Shown here piece by piece: positions 34,716 to 42,727 of a DNA stretch of 64,000 nucleotides (positions are counted from its first letter, which is position 1; each line of letters begins with the position of its first letter). Under the pieces are notes generated by a model. That model saw nothing but the letters and a program-made list of their open reading frames with translations. It searched no databases and had not been told where the DNA came from. The position numbers and the translations under genes were made by a program. This DNA comes from Chromatocurvus sp046260765. Lineage in GTDB: Bacteria > Pseudomonadota > Gammaproteobacteria > Pseudomonadales > Halieaceae. The DNA is taken from contig JBHEOO010000016.1 in the NCBI GenBank assembly GCA_046260765.1, positions 1-64,000 on the forward strand. Direction: 5' to 3'.

Positions 34716-35371
34716 TGCTGCGCAAGGCTCAGCGCGTTGCCTTTATCGATGCGCGCCTGCAGTCGCTCTACCCGGAACCGCCGGTTCCCCTTGACCATAG
34801 CGATCCGTTCACGCTGCTGATCGCGGTTCTGCTGAGCGCCCAGTGCACGGATGAGAGGGTCAACAAGGTCACGCCGGCACTGTTTGCGGCGGCGGACAAT
34901 CCCGCCGACATGCTGGCGCTGGGTACCGAGCAAATTCGTGGCATCATCCGCCCCTGCGGGCTGTCACCCCAGAAGGCGCGCGCCATCACCGGTCTCAGCC
35001 AGATATTGCTCGACGAGCACGCTGGTGAGGTGCCGCAGGATATAGATGCACTGGAGCGCCTGCCCGGCGTCGGCCACAAGACCGCCAGCGTGGTCATGGC
35101 CCAGTCCTTCGGCGTGCCCGCCTTCCCGGTAGATACGCACATACACCGCCTGGCACAGCGCTGGGGGCTGAGCTCAGGCAAAAGCGTGACACAGACAGAA
35201 AAGGACCTGAAGCGGCTTTTCCCGCAAGAGCGCTGGAATGCGCTTCATCTGCAGATCATTTTCTACGGTCGGGAGTACTGCACCGCACGCGGCTGTGACG
35301 GTCGCGTCTGCGACATCTGCCGCACCTGCTATCCGCAGCGCAAGCACCCGAAAAAAACCCGCAAGGCATAA
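34715..35371 (+). CDS. nth: Endonuclease III
   Basis: 218 residues; the ATG shares one base with the dapC stop (TGATG). It is a helix-hairpin-helix DNA glycosylase/AP lyase for oxidised pyrimidines. LIAVLLSAQCTDERVN, the hairpin LERLPGVGHKTASVV with the catalytic lysine and the FPVDTHIHRLAQRWGL aspartate are intact. The C-terminal cysteine loop is unusual: cysteines at relative positions 0, 5, 10, 13 and 16 (CTARGCDGRVCDICRTC), not the E. coli C-X6-C-X2-C-X5-C pattern. It probably still binds a [4Fe-4S] cluster through C-X9-C-X2-C-X2-C. It is inserted between dapC and the ArsC-like gene. Confidence 0.95.
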   Translation: MLRKAQRVAFIDARLQSLYPEPPVPLDHSDPFTLLIAVLLSAQCTDERVNKVTPALFAAADNPADMLALGTEQIRGIIRPCGLSPQKARAITGLSQILLDEHAGEVPQDIDALERLPGVGHKTASVVMAQSFGVPAFPVDTHIHRLAQRWGLSSGKSVTQTEKDLKRLFPQERWNALHLQIIFYGREYCTARGCDGRVCDICRTCYPQRKHPKKTRKA

Positions 35372-35379
35372 GCCCTGAA

Positions 35380-35407
35380 GTCGACGGCAGTATGTCGATG
35401 GCAGTAT
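35380..35407. repeat. 14-bp tandem direct repeat
   Basis: GTCGACGGCAGTAT is followed immediately by GTCGATGGCAGTAT, one mismatch in 14. It lies 21 bp upstream of a promoter-like element for the ArsC-like gene and could be a regulator site or a chance duplication. Confidence 0.8.
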
Positions 35408-35427
35408 CGCGGGCGCCGTGGCATTTT

Positions 35428-35436
35428 TGCTATCCT
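35428..35436 (+). promoter_or_regulatory. Extended -10 element upstream of the ArsC-like gene
   Basis: TGC-TATCCT sits 39 bp before the GTG start at 35475. No convincing -35 lies at 16-18 bp, but the TG extension can compensate. Confidence 0.4.
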
Positions 35437-35474
35437 TGCCAGCGTTATCAGTCTGACGCGGCCCGGAGTTTCTC

Positions 35475-35831
35475 GTGATCACGCTATACGGCATCAAATC
35501 CTGCGACACGGTACGCAAGGCACGTCGCTGGCTGGACCAGCACGACATCGAGTACCACTATCACGACCTGCGAGAGGATGGTCTGTCAAAGGCGCGCGCC
35601 AAAGCCTGGCTGACAACCCTGGGACAGCAGGTGCTGGTGAACCGTCGCAGCACAACCTGGAAGACTCTGCCGACAGAACTGCGTGAACATATGGATGATG
35701 GCGAGGCACTGAGGGCGCTGCTTGAGCATCCGACACTGATGAAGCGACCGGTGCTCGATACGGGCAGCGAGATTCACGTCGGCTTTACCCCCGGGCAGTA
35801 TCAGGCACTCTTCAATCTGCACACGCTTTGA
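35475..35831 (+). CDS. ArsC/YffB-family thioredoxin-fold protein
   Basis: 118 residues from a GTG with GGAG six bases upstream. The motif LYGIKSCDTVRKARRWLDQH and HDLREDGL match the YffB branch of the arsenate-reductase-like family. There is one active-site cysteine and no arsenate-resistance genes nearby. NRRSTTWKTL and TLMKRPVLD are the other family blocks. The function of YffB proteins is not settled; a glutathione-linked thiol reductase role has been suggested. The gene commonly lies upstream of dapD or dapE in gammaproteobacteria, as here. Confidence 0.88.
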   Translation: MITLYGIKSCDTVRKARRWLDQHDIEYHYHDLREDGLSKARAKAWLTTLGQQVLVNRRSTTWKTLPTELREHMDDGEALRALLEHPTLMKRPVLDTGSEIHVGFTPGQYQALFNLHTL

Positions 35832-35913
35832 AGACAGGCACGTTGACTGACGACATAAGCTCTGACGACCTGTCCCTTATGGATTTACCCCTTGACATGG
35901 ACGACTCGACACA

Positions 35914-36933
35914 ATGACGAAACCCGCGTTTGCTCTTGGAATCGGCGTCGGCACGCTGGACAGTGCCGGCAACTGGCTTGAGGTGTTCTATCCACAGCCC
36001 ATGCTCGCGGTAGATGCCGGCCTCGCGGCAGCCGTGCAGCCCTTCAGCAGCGCAGATCCCCTGTCCGAGACGGCAGCGCAGAGACTGGGAGAGGCACTTG
36101 AACAGGCCGGATATCCCGAACTCGCACAGCTTGCGGTGCGCCTCGGCCATGCCACACGACCCTTTGCCTGTGTTCTGCTGCAGGACGATGCCCCTCCCGC
36201 CAACGTGCCGGAGGCCTACCTCAAGCTGCACCTGATTTCCCACCGTCTGGTAAAGCCTCACGGCACCAGGCTCGATGGCCTGTTTGGCCTGCTGCCCAAC
36301 GTGGCATGGACCAGCGAGGGCGCGATCGCACTCGATGAACTCCCTGAGCGCCAGCTGTCCGCTCGCCTGCGCGGCGCCACGCTGGAAGTCAGCTGTGTCG
36401 ACAAGTTCCCCAAAATGACCAATTACGTGGTGCCGCGGGGGGTGCGGATTGCGCACACCGCCCGGGTGCGCCTGGGCGCCTATCTCGGTGAGGGCACAAC
36501 GGTAATGCATGAGGGCTTTGTCAACTTCAACGCCGGCACCGAGGGGCCGGGCATGATTGAGGGACGGATTTCCGCCGGGGTGTCTATCGGTGCACATTCC
36601 GATCTCGGTGGCGGCTGCTCCACGATGGGCACACTGTCAGGGGGCGGCAACATCATCATATCCGTAGGCGAACGCTGCCTGATCGGCGCCAATGCGGGTA
36701 TTGGTATCCCACTGGGTGATCGCTGCACGGTCGAGGCCGGGCTATTCATTACCGCCGGCACCAAGGTGGCGGTACTGGACAATGACGGTAACTGCGCCGA
36801 TACGGTCAAGGCGCGCGAGCTGGCGGGCAGACCGGACCTTCTGTTCCGGCGCAACTCGACCAGCGGTCGCGTGGAGTGCCAGACAAACCAGGCAGCGATT
36901 GAACTCAACGAGATGCTGCACAGCCACAACTGA
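35914..36933 (+). CDS. dapD: 2,3,4,5-tetrahydropyridine-2,6-dicarboxylate N-succinyltransferase
   Basis: 339 residues, the longer DapD form found in Pseudomonas-like bacteria (enteric DapD has about 274). The N-terminal half is family-specific. The left-handed beta-helix from about residue 170 shows VVPRGVRIAHTARVRLGAYLGEGTTVMHEGFVNFNAGTEG in hexapeptide units, then LGGGCSTMGTLSGGGN and ERCLIGANAGIGIPLGD. It uses succinyl-CoA to acylate tetrahydrodipicolinate in lysine and peptidoglycan synthesis. It is separated by 13 bases from dapE. Ribosome-site match is weak. Confidence 0.97.
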   Translation: MTKPAFALGIGVGTLDSAGNWLEVFYPQPMLAVDAGLAAAVQPFSSADPLSETAAQRLGEALEQAGYPELAQLAVRLGHATRPFACVLLQDDAPPANVPEAYLKLHLISHRLVKPHGTRLDGLFGLLPNVAWTSEGAIALDELPERQLSARLRGATLEVSCVDKFPKMTNYVVPRGVRIAHTARVRLGAYLGEGTTVMHEGFVNFNAGTEGPGMIEGRISAGVSIGAHSDLGGGCSTMGTLSGGGNIIISVGERCLIGANAGIGIPLGDRCTVEAGLFITAGTKVAVLDNDGNCADTVKARELAGRPDLLFRRNSTSGRVECQTNQAAIELNEMLHSHN

Positions 36934-36946
36934 CGGACATCCGATA

Positions 36947-38089
36947 GTGACGCAATCCGAACACCCCACACTGGCACTGTGCCGCGAGCTGATACAGCGC
37001 GCCTCGGTAACGCCCGTCGACGCCGGCTGCCAGGATCTCATGATGCGCCGCCTCCAGGCCGTCGGCTTCACCTGCCAGCGCCTGCCCTTCGGGGATACTG
37101 TGAACTTCTGGGCAGAGCGCGGCAGCAGTGGTCCGCTGCTGGCCTTTGCGGGGCACACCGATGTAGTTCCGACCGGTCCCGAGTCTGCCTGGCGTACGCC
37201 ACCCTTTGAGCCCACGGACATCGATGGCGTGCTGTACGGACGCGGTGCCGCGGACATGAAGGGCAGTCTTGCAGCGATGGTTATCGCGTGTGAAGACTTC
37301 GTGCGTGAGCAGCCCGACCACAGCGGGCGAATCGGCTTCCTGATTACCTCCGACGAGGAGGGTCCCGCCACCGATGGCACCGTCCGGGTCATGCAGTGGC
37401 TGCGTGAGTCGGGCCGGCACATCGACTGGGCGCTCGTCGGCGAGCCCTCCAGCAGCACAGAGTTGGGAGACACGGTAAAGAACGGCCGGCGCGGTTCACT
37501 GGGTGCCACTCTGGTGGTACGCGGCCGACAGGGCCATGTTGCCTACCCACAGCTGGCAGACAACCCGGTTCACCGAGCCCTGCCGGCACTCGCGGAGCTC
37601 GCAGGCGAGCACTGGGACAGCGGCAACGCGCACTTTCCCGCAACCTCACTTCAGATTTCGAACATTCAAGCGGGCACTGGCGCCACCAACGTCATTCCAG
37701 GCGAACTGCGCGTCCTGTTCAATTTTCGCTTCTCGACCGAGACCACCGCCGACAAATTGCGCAGACGCACGGAAGAACTCCTGAACCGGCATGGACTCGA
37801 CTACCACATCGACTGGAACCTGAGTGGCGAGCCCTTCCTGACTGCAGAGGGCCCCCTGGTGGAGGCCACCGTCGCTGCAATACGGGAGGTCACCGGTCGC
37901 ACCGCGACACTGTCAACCGCCGGCGGCACCTCCGACGGACGCTTCATTGCCCCCTATGGCGCGCAGATTGTCGAACTTGGCCCGGTAAACGCCAGCATTC
38001 ACCAGGTGAACGAGCATGTTCGCAGCGAGGATCTGGTAACGCTGACGCAGATCTACGCTGCGCTTCTTCGGCGCCTACTGGCGAAATAG
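36947..38089 (+). CDS. dapE: Succinyl-diaminopimelate desuccinylase
   Basis: 380 residues from the GTG at 36947; upstream in-frame codons belong to dapD read in another frame. It is a dinuclear zinc M20 amidohydrolase. FAGHTDVVPTGP carries the first ligands, GRGAADMKGSLAAMV the bridging aspartate, TSDEEGPATDGT the catalytic glutamate, and GGTSDGRFIAPYGAQIVELGP the late residues. It releases succinate to give L,L-diaminopimelate. Its 3' end overlaps the convergent SDR gene by 15 bases. Confidence 0.97.
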   Translation: MTQSEHPTLALCRELIQRASVTPVDAGCQDLMMRRLQAVGFTCQRLPFGDTVNFWAERGSSGPLLAFAGHTDVVPTGPESAWRTPPFEPTDIDGVLYGRGAADMKGSLAAMVIACEDFVREQPDHSGRIGFLITSDEEGPATDGTVRVMQWLRESGRHIDWALVGEPSSSTELGDTVKNGRRGSLGATLVVRGRQGHVAYPQLADNPVHRALPALAELAGEHWDSGNAHFPATSLQISNIQAGTGATNVIPGELRVLFNFRFSTETTADKLRRRTEELLNRHGLDYHIDWNLSGEPFLTAEGPLVEATVAAIREVTGRTATLSTAGGTSDGRFIAPYGAQIVELGPVNASIHQVNEHVRSEDLVTLTQIYAALLRRLLAK

Positions 38090-38836
38090 CGCCCGCTCCT
38101 CGTCCAGCGCACTCGCTACCATCGTCCGGTTCATGTCACCCGGCACAAGCAGTACATGGCCTGCGTCCAACGCAGCAAGACTCTCGCTCACCACCTCCTC
38201 CGCCGACATCCAGAGGCCCTCCGGAGTGCGGGATTTATCAAAGCCCCGCATGTCGGGCGAATCGTGGATTTCCGTATGCGTGAACCCCGGGCACAGGCTC
38301 TGCACGCGGATACCGAAGCGCTCCACCTCACTCTGCAGTGATACGGAAAAGCTGTTCAGAAACGCCTTGCTGGCCGCGTAAACCGCACTGCCGGGCATGG
38401 GCAGGAAAGCACCGACCGACGCCACGTTGATAATGTAGCCGCCACCGGCGTCGCGCATGGCGGGCAACGCCGTGCGGGTCAGCAGCAGTACGGCCTCCTG
38501 GTGAAGCCGCAGCATCGCCAGATCGCGGTCGATATCGTCCTCAATGAACGGGCCGAAACTGCCGAAGCCGGCATTATTCACCAGCATACCGACAGGCCCC
38601 TGCTGGCGGATGCACTCGACCGCGCGCGCCTGCCCTTCCAGAGTGGCAAGATCTGCCTGTAGCGGGACGATATCGGCGCGTTCCGATGCCAGCTCAATGG
38701 CGAGGGATTCCAGTCGATCAACGCGCCGGGCAACCGCTATGATGCGTTCATAGCGCGGCGCCAGCTGCCGCACATATTCCTCGCCCAGGCCTGAGGAGGC
38801 GCCGGTAACAAGCGCGGTTGTAGTCTCAGGATTCAT
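38075..38836 (-). CDS. Short-chain dehydrogenase/reductase
   Basis: 253 residues, classical SDR fold. The nucleotide motif is TALVTGASSGLGEEYVRQLA, followed by VNNAGFGSFGPF, the catalytic serine region INVASVGAF and the Y-X3-K pair in AVYAASKAFLNSF, then a CPGFTHTEI turn. The VARRVDRLESLA stretch after the first strand suggests NADP preference. The substrate is not evident. It is the last gene of a minus-strand string starting at dapA and overlaps rsmJ by 11 bases. Its end overlaps dapE on the other strand. Confidence 0.9.
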   Translation of the reverse strand: MNPETTTALVTGASSGLGEEYVRQLAPRYERIIAVARRVDRLESLAIELASERADIVPLQADLATLEGQARAVECIRQQGPVGMLVNNAGFGSFGPFIEDDIDRDLAMLRLHQEAVLLLTRTALPAMRDAGGGYIINVASVGAFLPMPGSAVYAASKAFLNSFSVSLQSEVERFGIRVQSLCPGFTHTEIHDSPDMRGFDKSRTPEGLWMSAEEVVSESLAALDAGHVLLVPGDMNRTMVASALDEERALFRQ

Positions 38837-39677
38837 CTATGCCTGCTCCATCCAGTTGATAAACATCGAAACGTACCGAACGCCCCGGAAGCGCGTGTGA
38901 CGGCCGGATGTTACACAGCTGCGGCGCCTTCAGCGGTCGCTTCACGACCACGCGCCGCACCCGCTGGCGCAGCGCCCAGCGCAGCAGTGTCTCGGCAGCG
39001 TCGTCGGGGTCCTCGGACAGCAGGCGCTGCAAAAGGGCCATGCCTTTGCCGGCCGCCGAACGCCTGCCAGAGGGAAACATCGGATCGAGATACAGCACAT
39101 CATCGGCATGCAGCTGCGCGGCTGGCAGCGATCGACTGTCGCCGCTACGGACTGACAGTCGACAGGCCACTTCTGCGCGCCAGCCCTCTTGCGCGGCTTG
39201 CAAATGATTGACCGAGAGAGTGAGCAGCGTGGCAAGCAGCGGATGCTGCTCACACAGCAAAACGCGGGCACCCAGGTCCGCAAGCACGAAGGCATCGGCC
39301 GCCAACCCGCCCGTCGCGTCAACCACGCGAGACGCGGGACGCCTGTGTATGCCCACTGCGCGTCCGAGCAGTTCATTCTGTCCACCGCGGCGCCGATAGG
39401 TCATAGCCGGATCGTAAAAAGCGCAGCGCACCGGACCCGGGGCGTTCGTCCCCGTCAGCTGCAGAAAGGGGCCGGTCTCATCCTGTGACAGATACACGTC
39501 ACAGCGCGTGTCATGCCGCGCCGAAACGGCGGGTTCCAGAAGGGGAATATCCAGCGAGCGGGCGAGTTGCTCCCAGTCGACCTCGTGGCATTCAGGGCCG
39601 GGAGGAGGACGCAGCAAAGCCGTGCGACAGACGCCGGCAGCAGCGCTATCCTGGCTTTGCAGGACCTTTGCCGTCAC
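38826..39677 (-). CDS. rsmJ: 16S rRNA (guanine-N2)-methyltransferase RsmJ
   Basis: 283 residues. The RsmJ (DUF548) family is recognised from LTGTNAPGPVRCAFYDPAMTYRRRGGQNELLGRAVG (in pieces LTGTNAPGPVRC, MTYRRRGGQNELL), the SAM motif VVDATGGLAADAFVLADLGA, LCEQHPLLATLL and YLDPMFPSGRRSA. RVVVKRPLKAP and the final RFDVY also match. It methylates G1516 of 16S rRNA in E. coli. ATGA overlap with the upstream cyclase-like gene and an 11-base overlap with the SDR gene indicate one transcript. Confidence 0.93.
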   Translation of the reverse strand: MTAKVLQSQDSAAAGVCRTALLRPPPGPECHEVDWEQLARSLDIPLLEPAVSARHDTRCDVYLSQDETGPFLQLTGTNAPGPVRCAFYDPAMTYRRRGGQNELLGRAVGIHRRPASRVVDATGGLAADAFVLADLGARVLLCEQHPLLATLLTLSVNHLQAAQEGWRAEVACRLSVRSGDSRSLPAAQLHADDVLYLDPMFPSGRRSAAGKGMALLQRLLSEDPDDAAETLLRWALRQRVRRVVVKRPLKAPQLCNIRPSHALPGRSVRFDVYQLDGAGIDES

Positions 39678-40834
39678 TTCTGCGCCCTGAGCTGCTCCGG
39701 AGAGTGGCCCAGGCGCATCTGCACATCGCCGATGGTTGCGGCGATCTCGAGATTGTAGGCGAGGTGGGAGAAGCCGTGCTTGTCAGTCAGTGCCAGCTCC
39801 AGTGGTGAGGTGTGCCTTGGCGCCAGGGGGCGTGAGGCGGTCAGCCAGCAGGCGATCTCCTCGATGGCGCTGCCCATCATTTTGATCCCCCGGATACGGT
39901 CAAGCCCGGCGTCACTCACGGCCACAAAGGACGGCGTGACTTTCGCGCTGGGATCTACCACTTCCCCCGAGACGGTCTGTTCTGCGGCGAAATTCCCCAG
40001 CAGAATCTGACCCGGCCCCGCCTTTTCGATCATGCGCGCAAGATCAATCGTCACATCCCCGACAATATAGCTGAAGACTGTCGGGTTAACGCCCTCGGCC
40101 TGATACAGCTCATAGTGACCACCAATGTGGAACGCCGCGCGAATCAGTGGAACTGTCTTACCGCGGGAAGCCCGTGACGCCAGCGCATTGTCGAGCATGA
40201 TAAGTATAAGGAAATAGAACAGCAGGCTGTCGGAATCGGTCTCGCGATCGCGGTTCCAGACGTAGTACCCGTCGCCGGTCGTGGTGCGCGCAAAGTTGAT
40301 TTCCATACCGCACGCCGCGAGTTTGTTGTACACCGAGTTCATGGAGTAGGACAGACTGTTTAGCTGGCTCGCCTGCTCAAACGGAGTGCGCAGCGAGAAA
40401 TCCGATATATCAAAAAGCAGAACGGCGCGACTGTCGACGTAGCCAAGACCGTAGCGACGGATAACCTGTTCAACCGCCGCCACCACCGCCGGTTGATCAT
40501 CGAGGGGATGGTCCAGCTTGATGAAGGTTGGTGACGCGCCAAGACGCACAGCCACCGCAAACAGCTCGTCGCGGGTTTTTCGGCGCTTGCCGGAAATCAG
40601 CCGGCGGATATAGCGCTCGTTGTCACGGTGTTGTTCGCTGTCATCGCTGCGTGGCGCGCAGTAGTTGCCGAGGAAATAGTGCGGAACAAAAATCACCAGC
40701 AGGCCCCGGGCATCCAGCGACCAGCAAAGCACAATATTCTGCCCGAGACGCCACTGTCGGCGCAGTGTTCGCTCAAGGCTCTGCAGATTACCCCGCTGGA
40801 TGATACTGACCGCTTCCACTTCAGCCTTACCCAC
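39674..40834 (-). CDS. Divergent class III nucleotide-cyclase-like protein
   Basis: 386 residues from a GTG at 40834; a second GTG at 40819 has a better ribosome site (AAGG). Residues 1-130 form a soluble domain I do not recognise (FVPHYFLGNYCAP, ERYIRRLISGKRRK). From about 135 the pattern follows class III cyclases: AVLLFDISDFSL (D142, D145 as first metal site), TTTGDGYYVWN (187-189, second metal aspartate), RAAFHIGGHYELY, GDVTIDLARMIE with R267 in the transition-state arginine position, and GPGQILL. The usual adenine-reading lysine before GD is Thr, and the usual asparagine four residues before R267 is Ile. So it may be a cyclase of altered specificity or a binding domain. It overlaps rsmJ by ATGA. 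Confidence 0.6.
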   Translation of the reverse strand: MGKAEVEAVSIIQRGNLQSLERTLRRQWRLGQNIVLCWSLDARGLLVIFVPHYFLGNYCAPRSDDSEQHRDNERYIRRLISGKRRKTRDELFAVAVRLGASPTFIKLDHPLDDQPAVVAAVEQVIRRYGLGYVDSRAVLLFDISDFSLRTPFEQASQLNSLSYSMNSVYNKLAACGMEINFARTTTGDGYYVWNRDRETDSDSLLFYFLILIMLDNALASRASRGKTVPLIRAAFHIGGHYELYQAEGVNPTVFSYIVGDVTIDLARMIEKAGPGQILLGNFAAEQTVSGEVVDPSAKVTPSFVAVSDAGLDRIRGIKMMGSAIEEIACWLTASRPLAPRHTSPLELALTDKHGFSHLAYNLEIAATIGDVQMRLGHSPEQLRAQK

Positions 40835-40886
40835 TCAGACGATCGCCATGCCCTGCAACGTTGCCAGTGCCCGAGAGATCAGCATA

Positions 40887-41693
40887 CTAGCACGCGTCGC
40901 AATGGGCCATTGCCGGCGTGGTGTGATTACCCCCGGCAACGTCCAGCCAGGGGAAGCCCACCCGCTGGTCTGCCCAGACAATCTCATTACGCCAGGCGGG
41001 AACCTGTGCAACAAGCTCATCCTCCACCGCGCTGCGCGCGTTGTTCTTTTCACTGATATGAGCAACAGCCACCTGCCTGAGATCCCCGGTCGCGATCTGA
41101 CGCAGTATTTCACAGGCCTGCCGGTTGCTCAGGTGGCCCCAGTCACCGCCGACCCGGGCCTTGAGCGACGGCGGATACGGTCCCTCAGCGAGCAACCCGC
41201 AGTCGTGATTGAACTCCAGCAGCAGACCGTGGCACCCGCGATAGGCGTCGATCACGTGCGGCGTCACACTGCCGAGATCCGTGAGAACGCCAACCCGGTA
41301 GCCATTGTCGCTGAAAAGATACTGGCAGGGCTCACGCGCGTCATGCGGAACCACCACAGAGCGTACCGAGATGGAGCCCAGCGAAAAAAACTCCCCGGCG
41401 TTGAAGGCAACGACGTTGTCACAGGAGCCAAGTCTGCCGCTTCGCTGAGTACCGTGAGTCAGGTAGACCGGTATACCGAGAGCGCGGGACAGTGGCCCCA
41501 CGCCACTGATGTGGTCGCTGTGTTCATGGGTGACAAGGATCGCTGTAATGGCAGCGGGATCCACCCGAAGACGCTGCAGGCGGCGCTGCGTTTCCTTCAC
41601 TGAAAAACCACAGTCCACCATGAGCAGGGTATTGCCACTGTGCACCAGCGTGGCGTTACCCCGGCTTCCGCTGCCCAGCGATGCGAAGCGCAC
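40887..41693 (-). CDS. Metallo-beta-lactamase-fold hydrolase, YycJ/WalJ-like
   Basis: 268 residues from a GTG that shares a base with the bamC stop (TAGTG). The sequence MRFASLGSGSRGNATLV and the metal motif THEHSDHISGVGPL are typical of the YycJ/VicX branch, together with VPHDAREPCQYLF, VGVLTDLGSVTPHVI and GGDWGHLSNRQACEIL, which provides the third-site histidine. Members studied elsewhere are linked to 5'-exonuclease activity in mismatch repair; assignment of that activity here is inference. The gene lies in the dapA-bamC transcript. Confidence 0.88.
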   Translation of the reverse strand: MRFASLGSGSRGNATLVHSGNTLLMVDCGFSVKETQRRLQRLRVDPAAITAILVTHEHSDHISGVGPLSRALGIPVYLTHGTQRSGRLGSCDNVVAFNAGEFFSLGSISVRSVVVPHDAREPCQYLFSDNGYRVGVLTDLGSVTPHVIDAYRGCHGLLLEFNHDCGLLAEGPYPPSLKARVGGDWGHLSNRQACEILRQIATGDLRQVAVAHISEKNNARSAVEDELVAQVPAWRNEIVWADQRVGFPWLDVAGGNHTTPAMAHCDAC

Positions 41694-42727
41694 TAATTGA
41701 TATTTCCCTTGATCAATTCGAGCATCGCCTGCTTCTGTCCTGGCTCCAGCGCAGGGGCTTCGTCGTCTGGCTGAAGGTCGATGGTGACCTCGCTTGGATC
41801 CGACTCCTCCAGCGATACCACAAACTGTCGATTCGCCAGCGGGTGATTGCTGTCACGGCTGAAGAGGCGGCCGAACCAGCCACGCTTGTCTTCCTCTTCT
41901 TCGCCAATGAAGCGAACGTAGTAATTGCCGGCACTCCGGTCGCGGTCGAGTATCTCGAATGTTGCAACCTCAAGCGCCAGCGCCAGCGATGCCCATGCCC
42001 GATTAAAGGGCAGACCAAGCCTGATAATGGCCTCACCGCCGTCGTCTTCCTCGACCGCTATCTTGCCGCCGGCGCTGATCGCCCGGTCGGCCATCATGGA
42101 CACCGGCGCGGTCTCCGAGCTGTTGGCTACGTACTGCGCTACGCTGCGCAGCATCTCGGACTCATGCTCGAGATTGTTCGAGACCGCCGGCCAGGTTCCG
42201 GTATCACCGGCGCGGTTCATCTGCAGTACATGCAGTTCACTGGTGCCACGCTGCACGCCGCGCTCTATGCGGAAACGAAAGCGGGACTCCATGTCCTGGT
42301 TCCTCAGCTGCAGCCAGTCTGTCTCGATAGTACCCTGGCCGGCGTCGATCCGGCCTGCATTGATGCCCGCCGCCGAGAGAAATCCCCGCACCTGAGGCCA
42401 CAGCTGCCCCGGCGCTATCGCTACCAGCGCCCAGCTCTCGTCTCCGAGCCGCTGGATACGCACCATTTCCTCGGCACGCCCCGAGGCGAGAGACGCGGGC
42501 CTTGGCACCTCGAATTCGCGCGTCATCAGCGCATCCGTCCGAATCGGGGGGATTGGGTACATTTCCTGAAGGGCGGCATTCTCGCCGGGGGACACCTGGA
42601 TGACCTCCGTCGACCTGGCCTGTCGATAATCACCGGAACTGTCCCGGAAAAACCCGGAGTCGCCCACCAGATAGCTGCAACCGACCAGGGACAGAAAAAG
42701 CAGCCCTAGCGACAGACCGCGCAGCAT
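41693..42727 (-). CDS. bamC: Outer-membrane protein assembly lipoprotein BamC
   Basis: 344 residues from the ATG at 42727, overlapping the dapA stop (TGATG). The lipoprotein signal ends LSLVGCSYLVGD with the lipidated Cys, followed by the unstructured N-terminal stretch that binds BamD (DSSGDYRQARS, YPIPPI) and two helix-grip domains. The position just after dapA is the conserved bamC (nlpB) context, and family identity rests on that plus the lipobox and the PIPP region. It forms part of the BAM complex in the outer membrane. Confidence 0.88.
   Translation of the reverse strand: MLRGLSLGLLFLSLVGCSYLVGDSGFFRDSSGDYRQARSTEVIQVSPGENAALQEMYPIPPIRTDALMTREFEVPRPASLASGRAEEMVRIQRLGDESWALVAIAPGQLWPQVRGFLSAAGINAGRIDAGQGTIETDWLQLRNQDMESRFRFRIERGVQRGTSELHVLQMNRAGDTGTWPAVSNNLEHESEMLRSVAQYVANSSETAPVSMMADRAISAGGKIAVEEDDGGEAIIRLGLPFNRAWASLALALEVATFEILDRDRSAGNYYVRFIGEEEEDKRGWFGRLFSRDSNHPLANRQFVVSLEESDPSEVTIDLQPDDEAPALEPGQKQAMLELIKGNIN

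Noticed and set aside
35475..35831. Arsenate resistance gene
   Set aside because: Only the ArsC-like fold is present. There is no arsR, arsB or acr3 gene, and the dap context is that of YffB.
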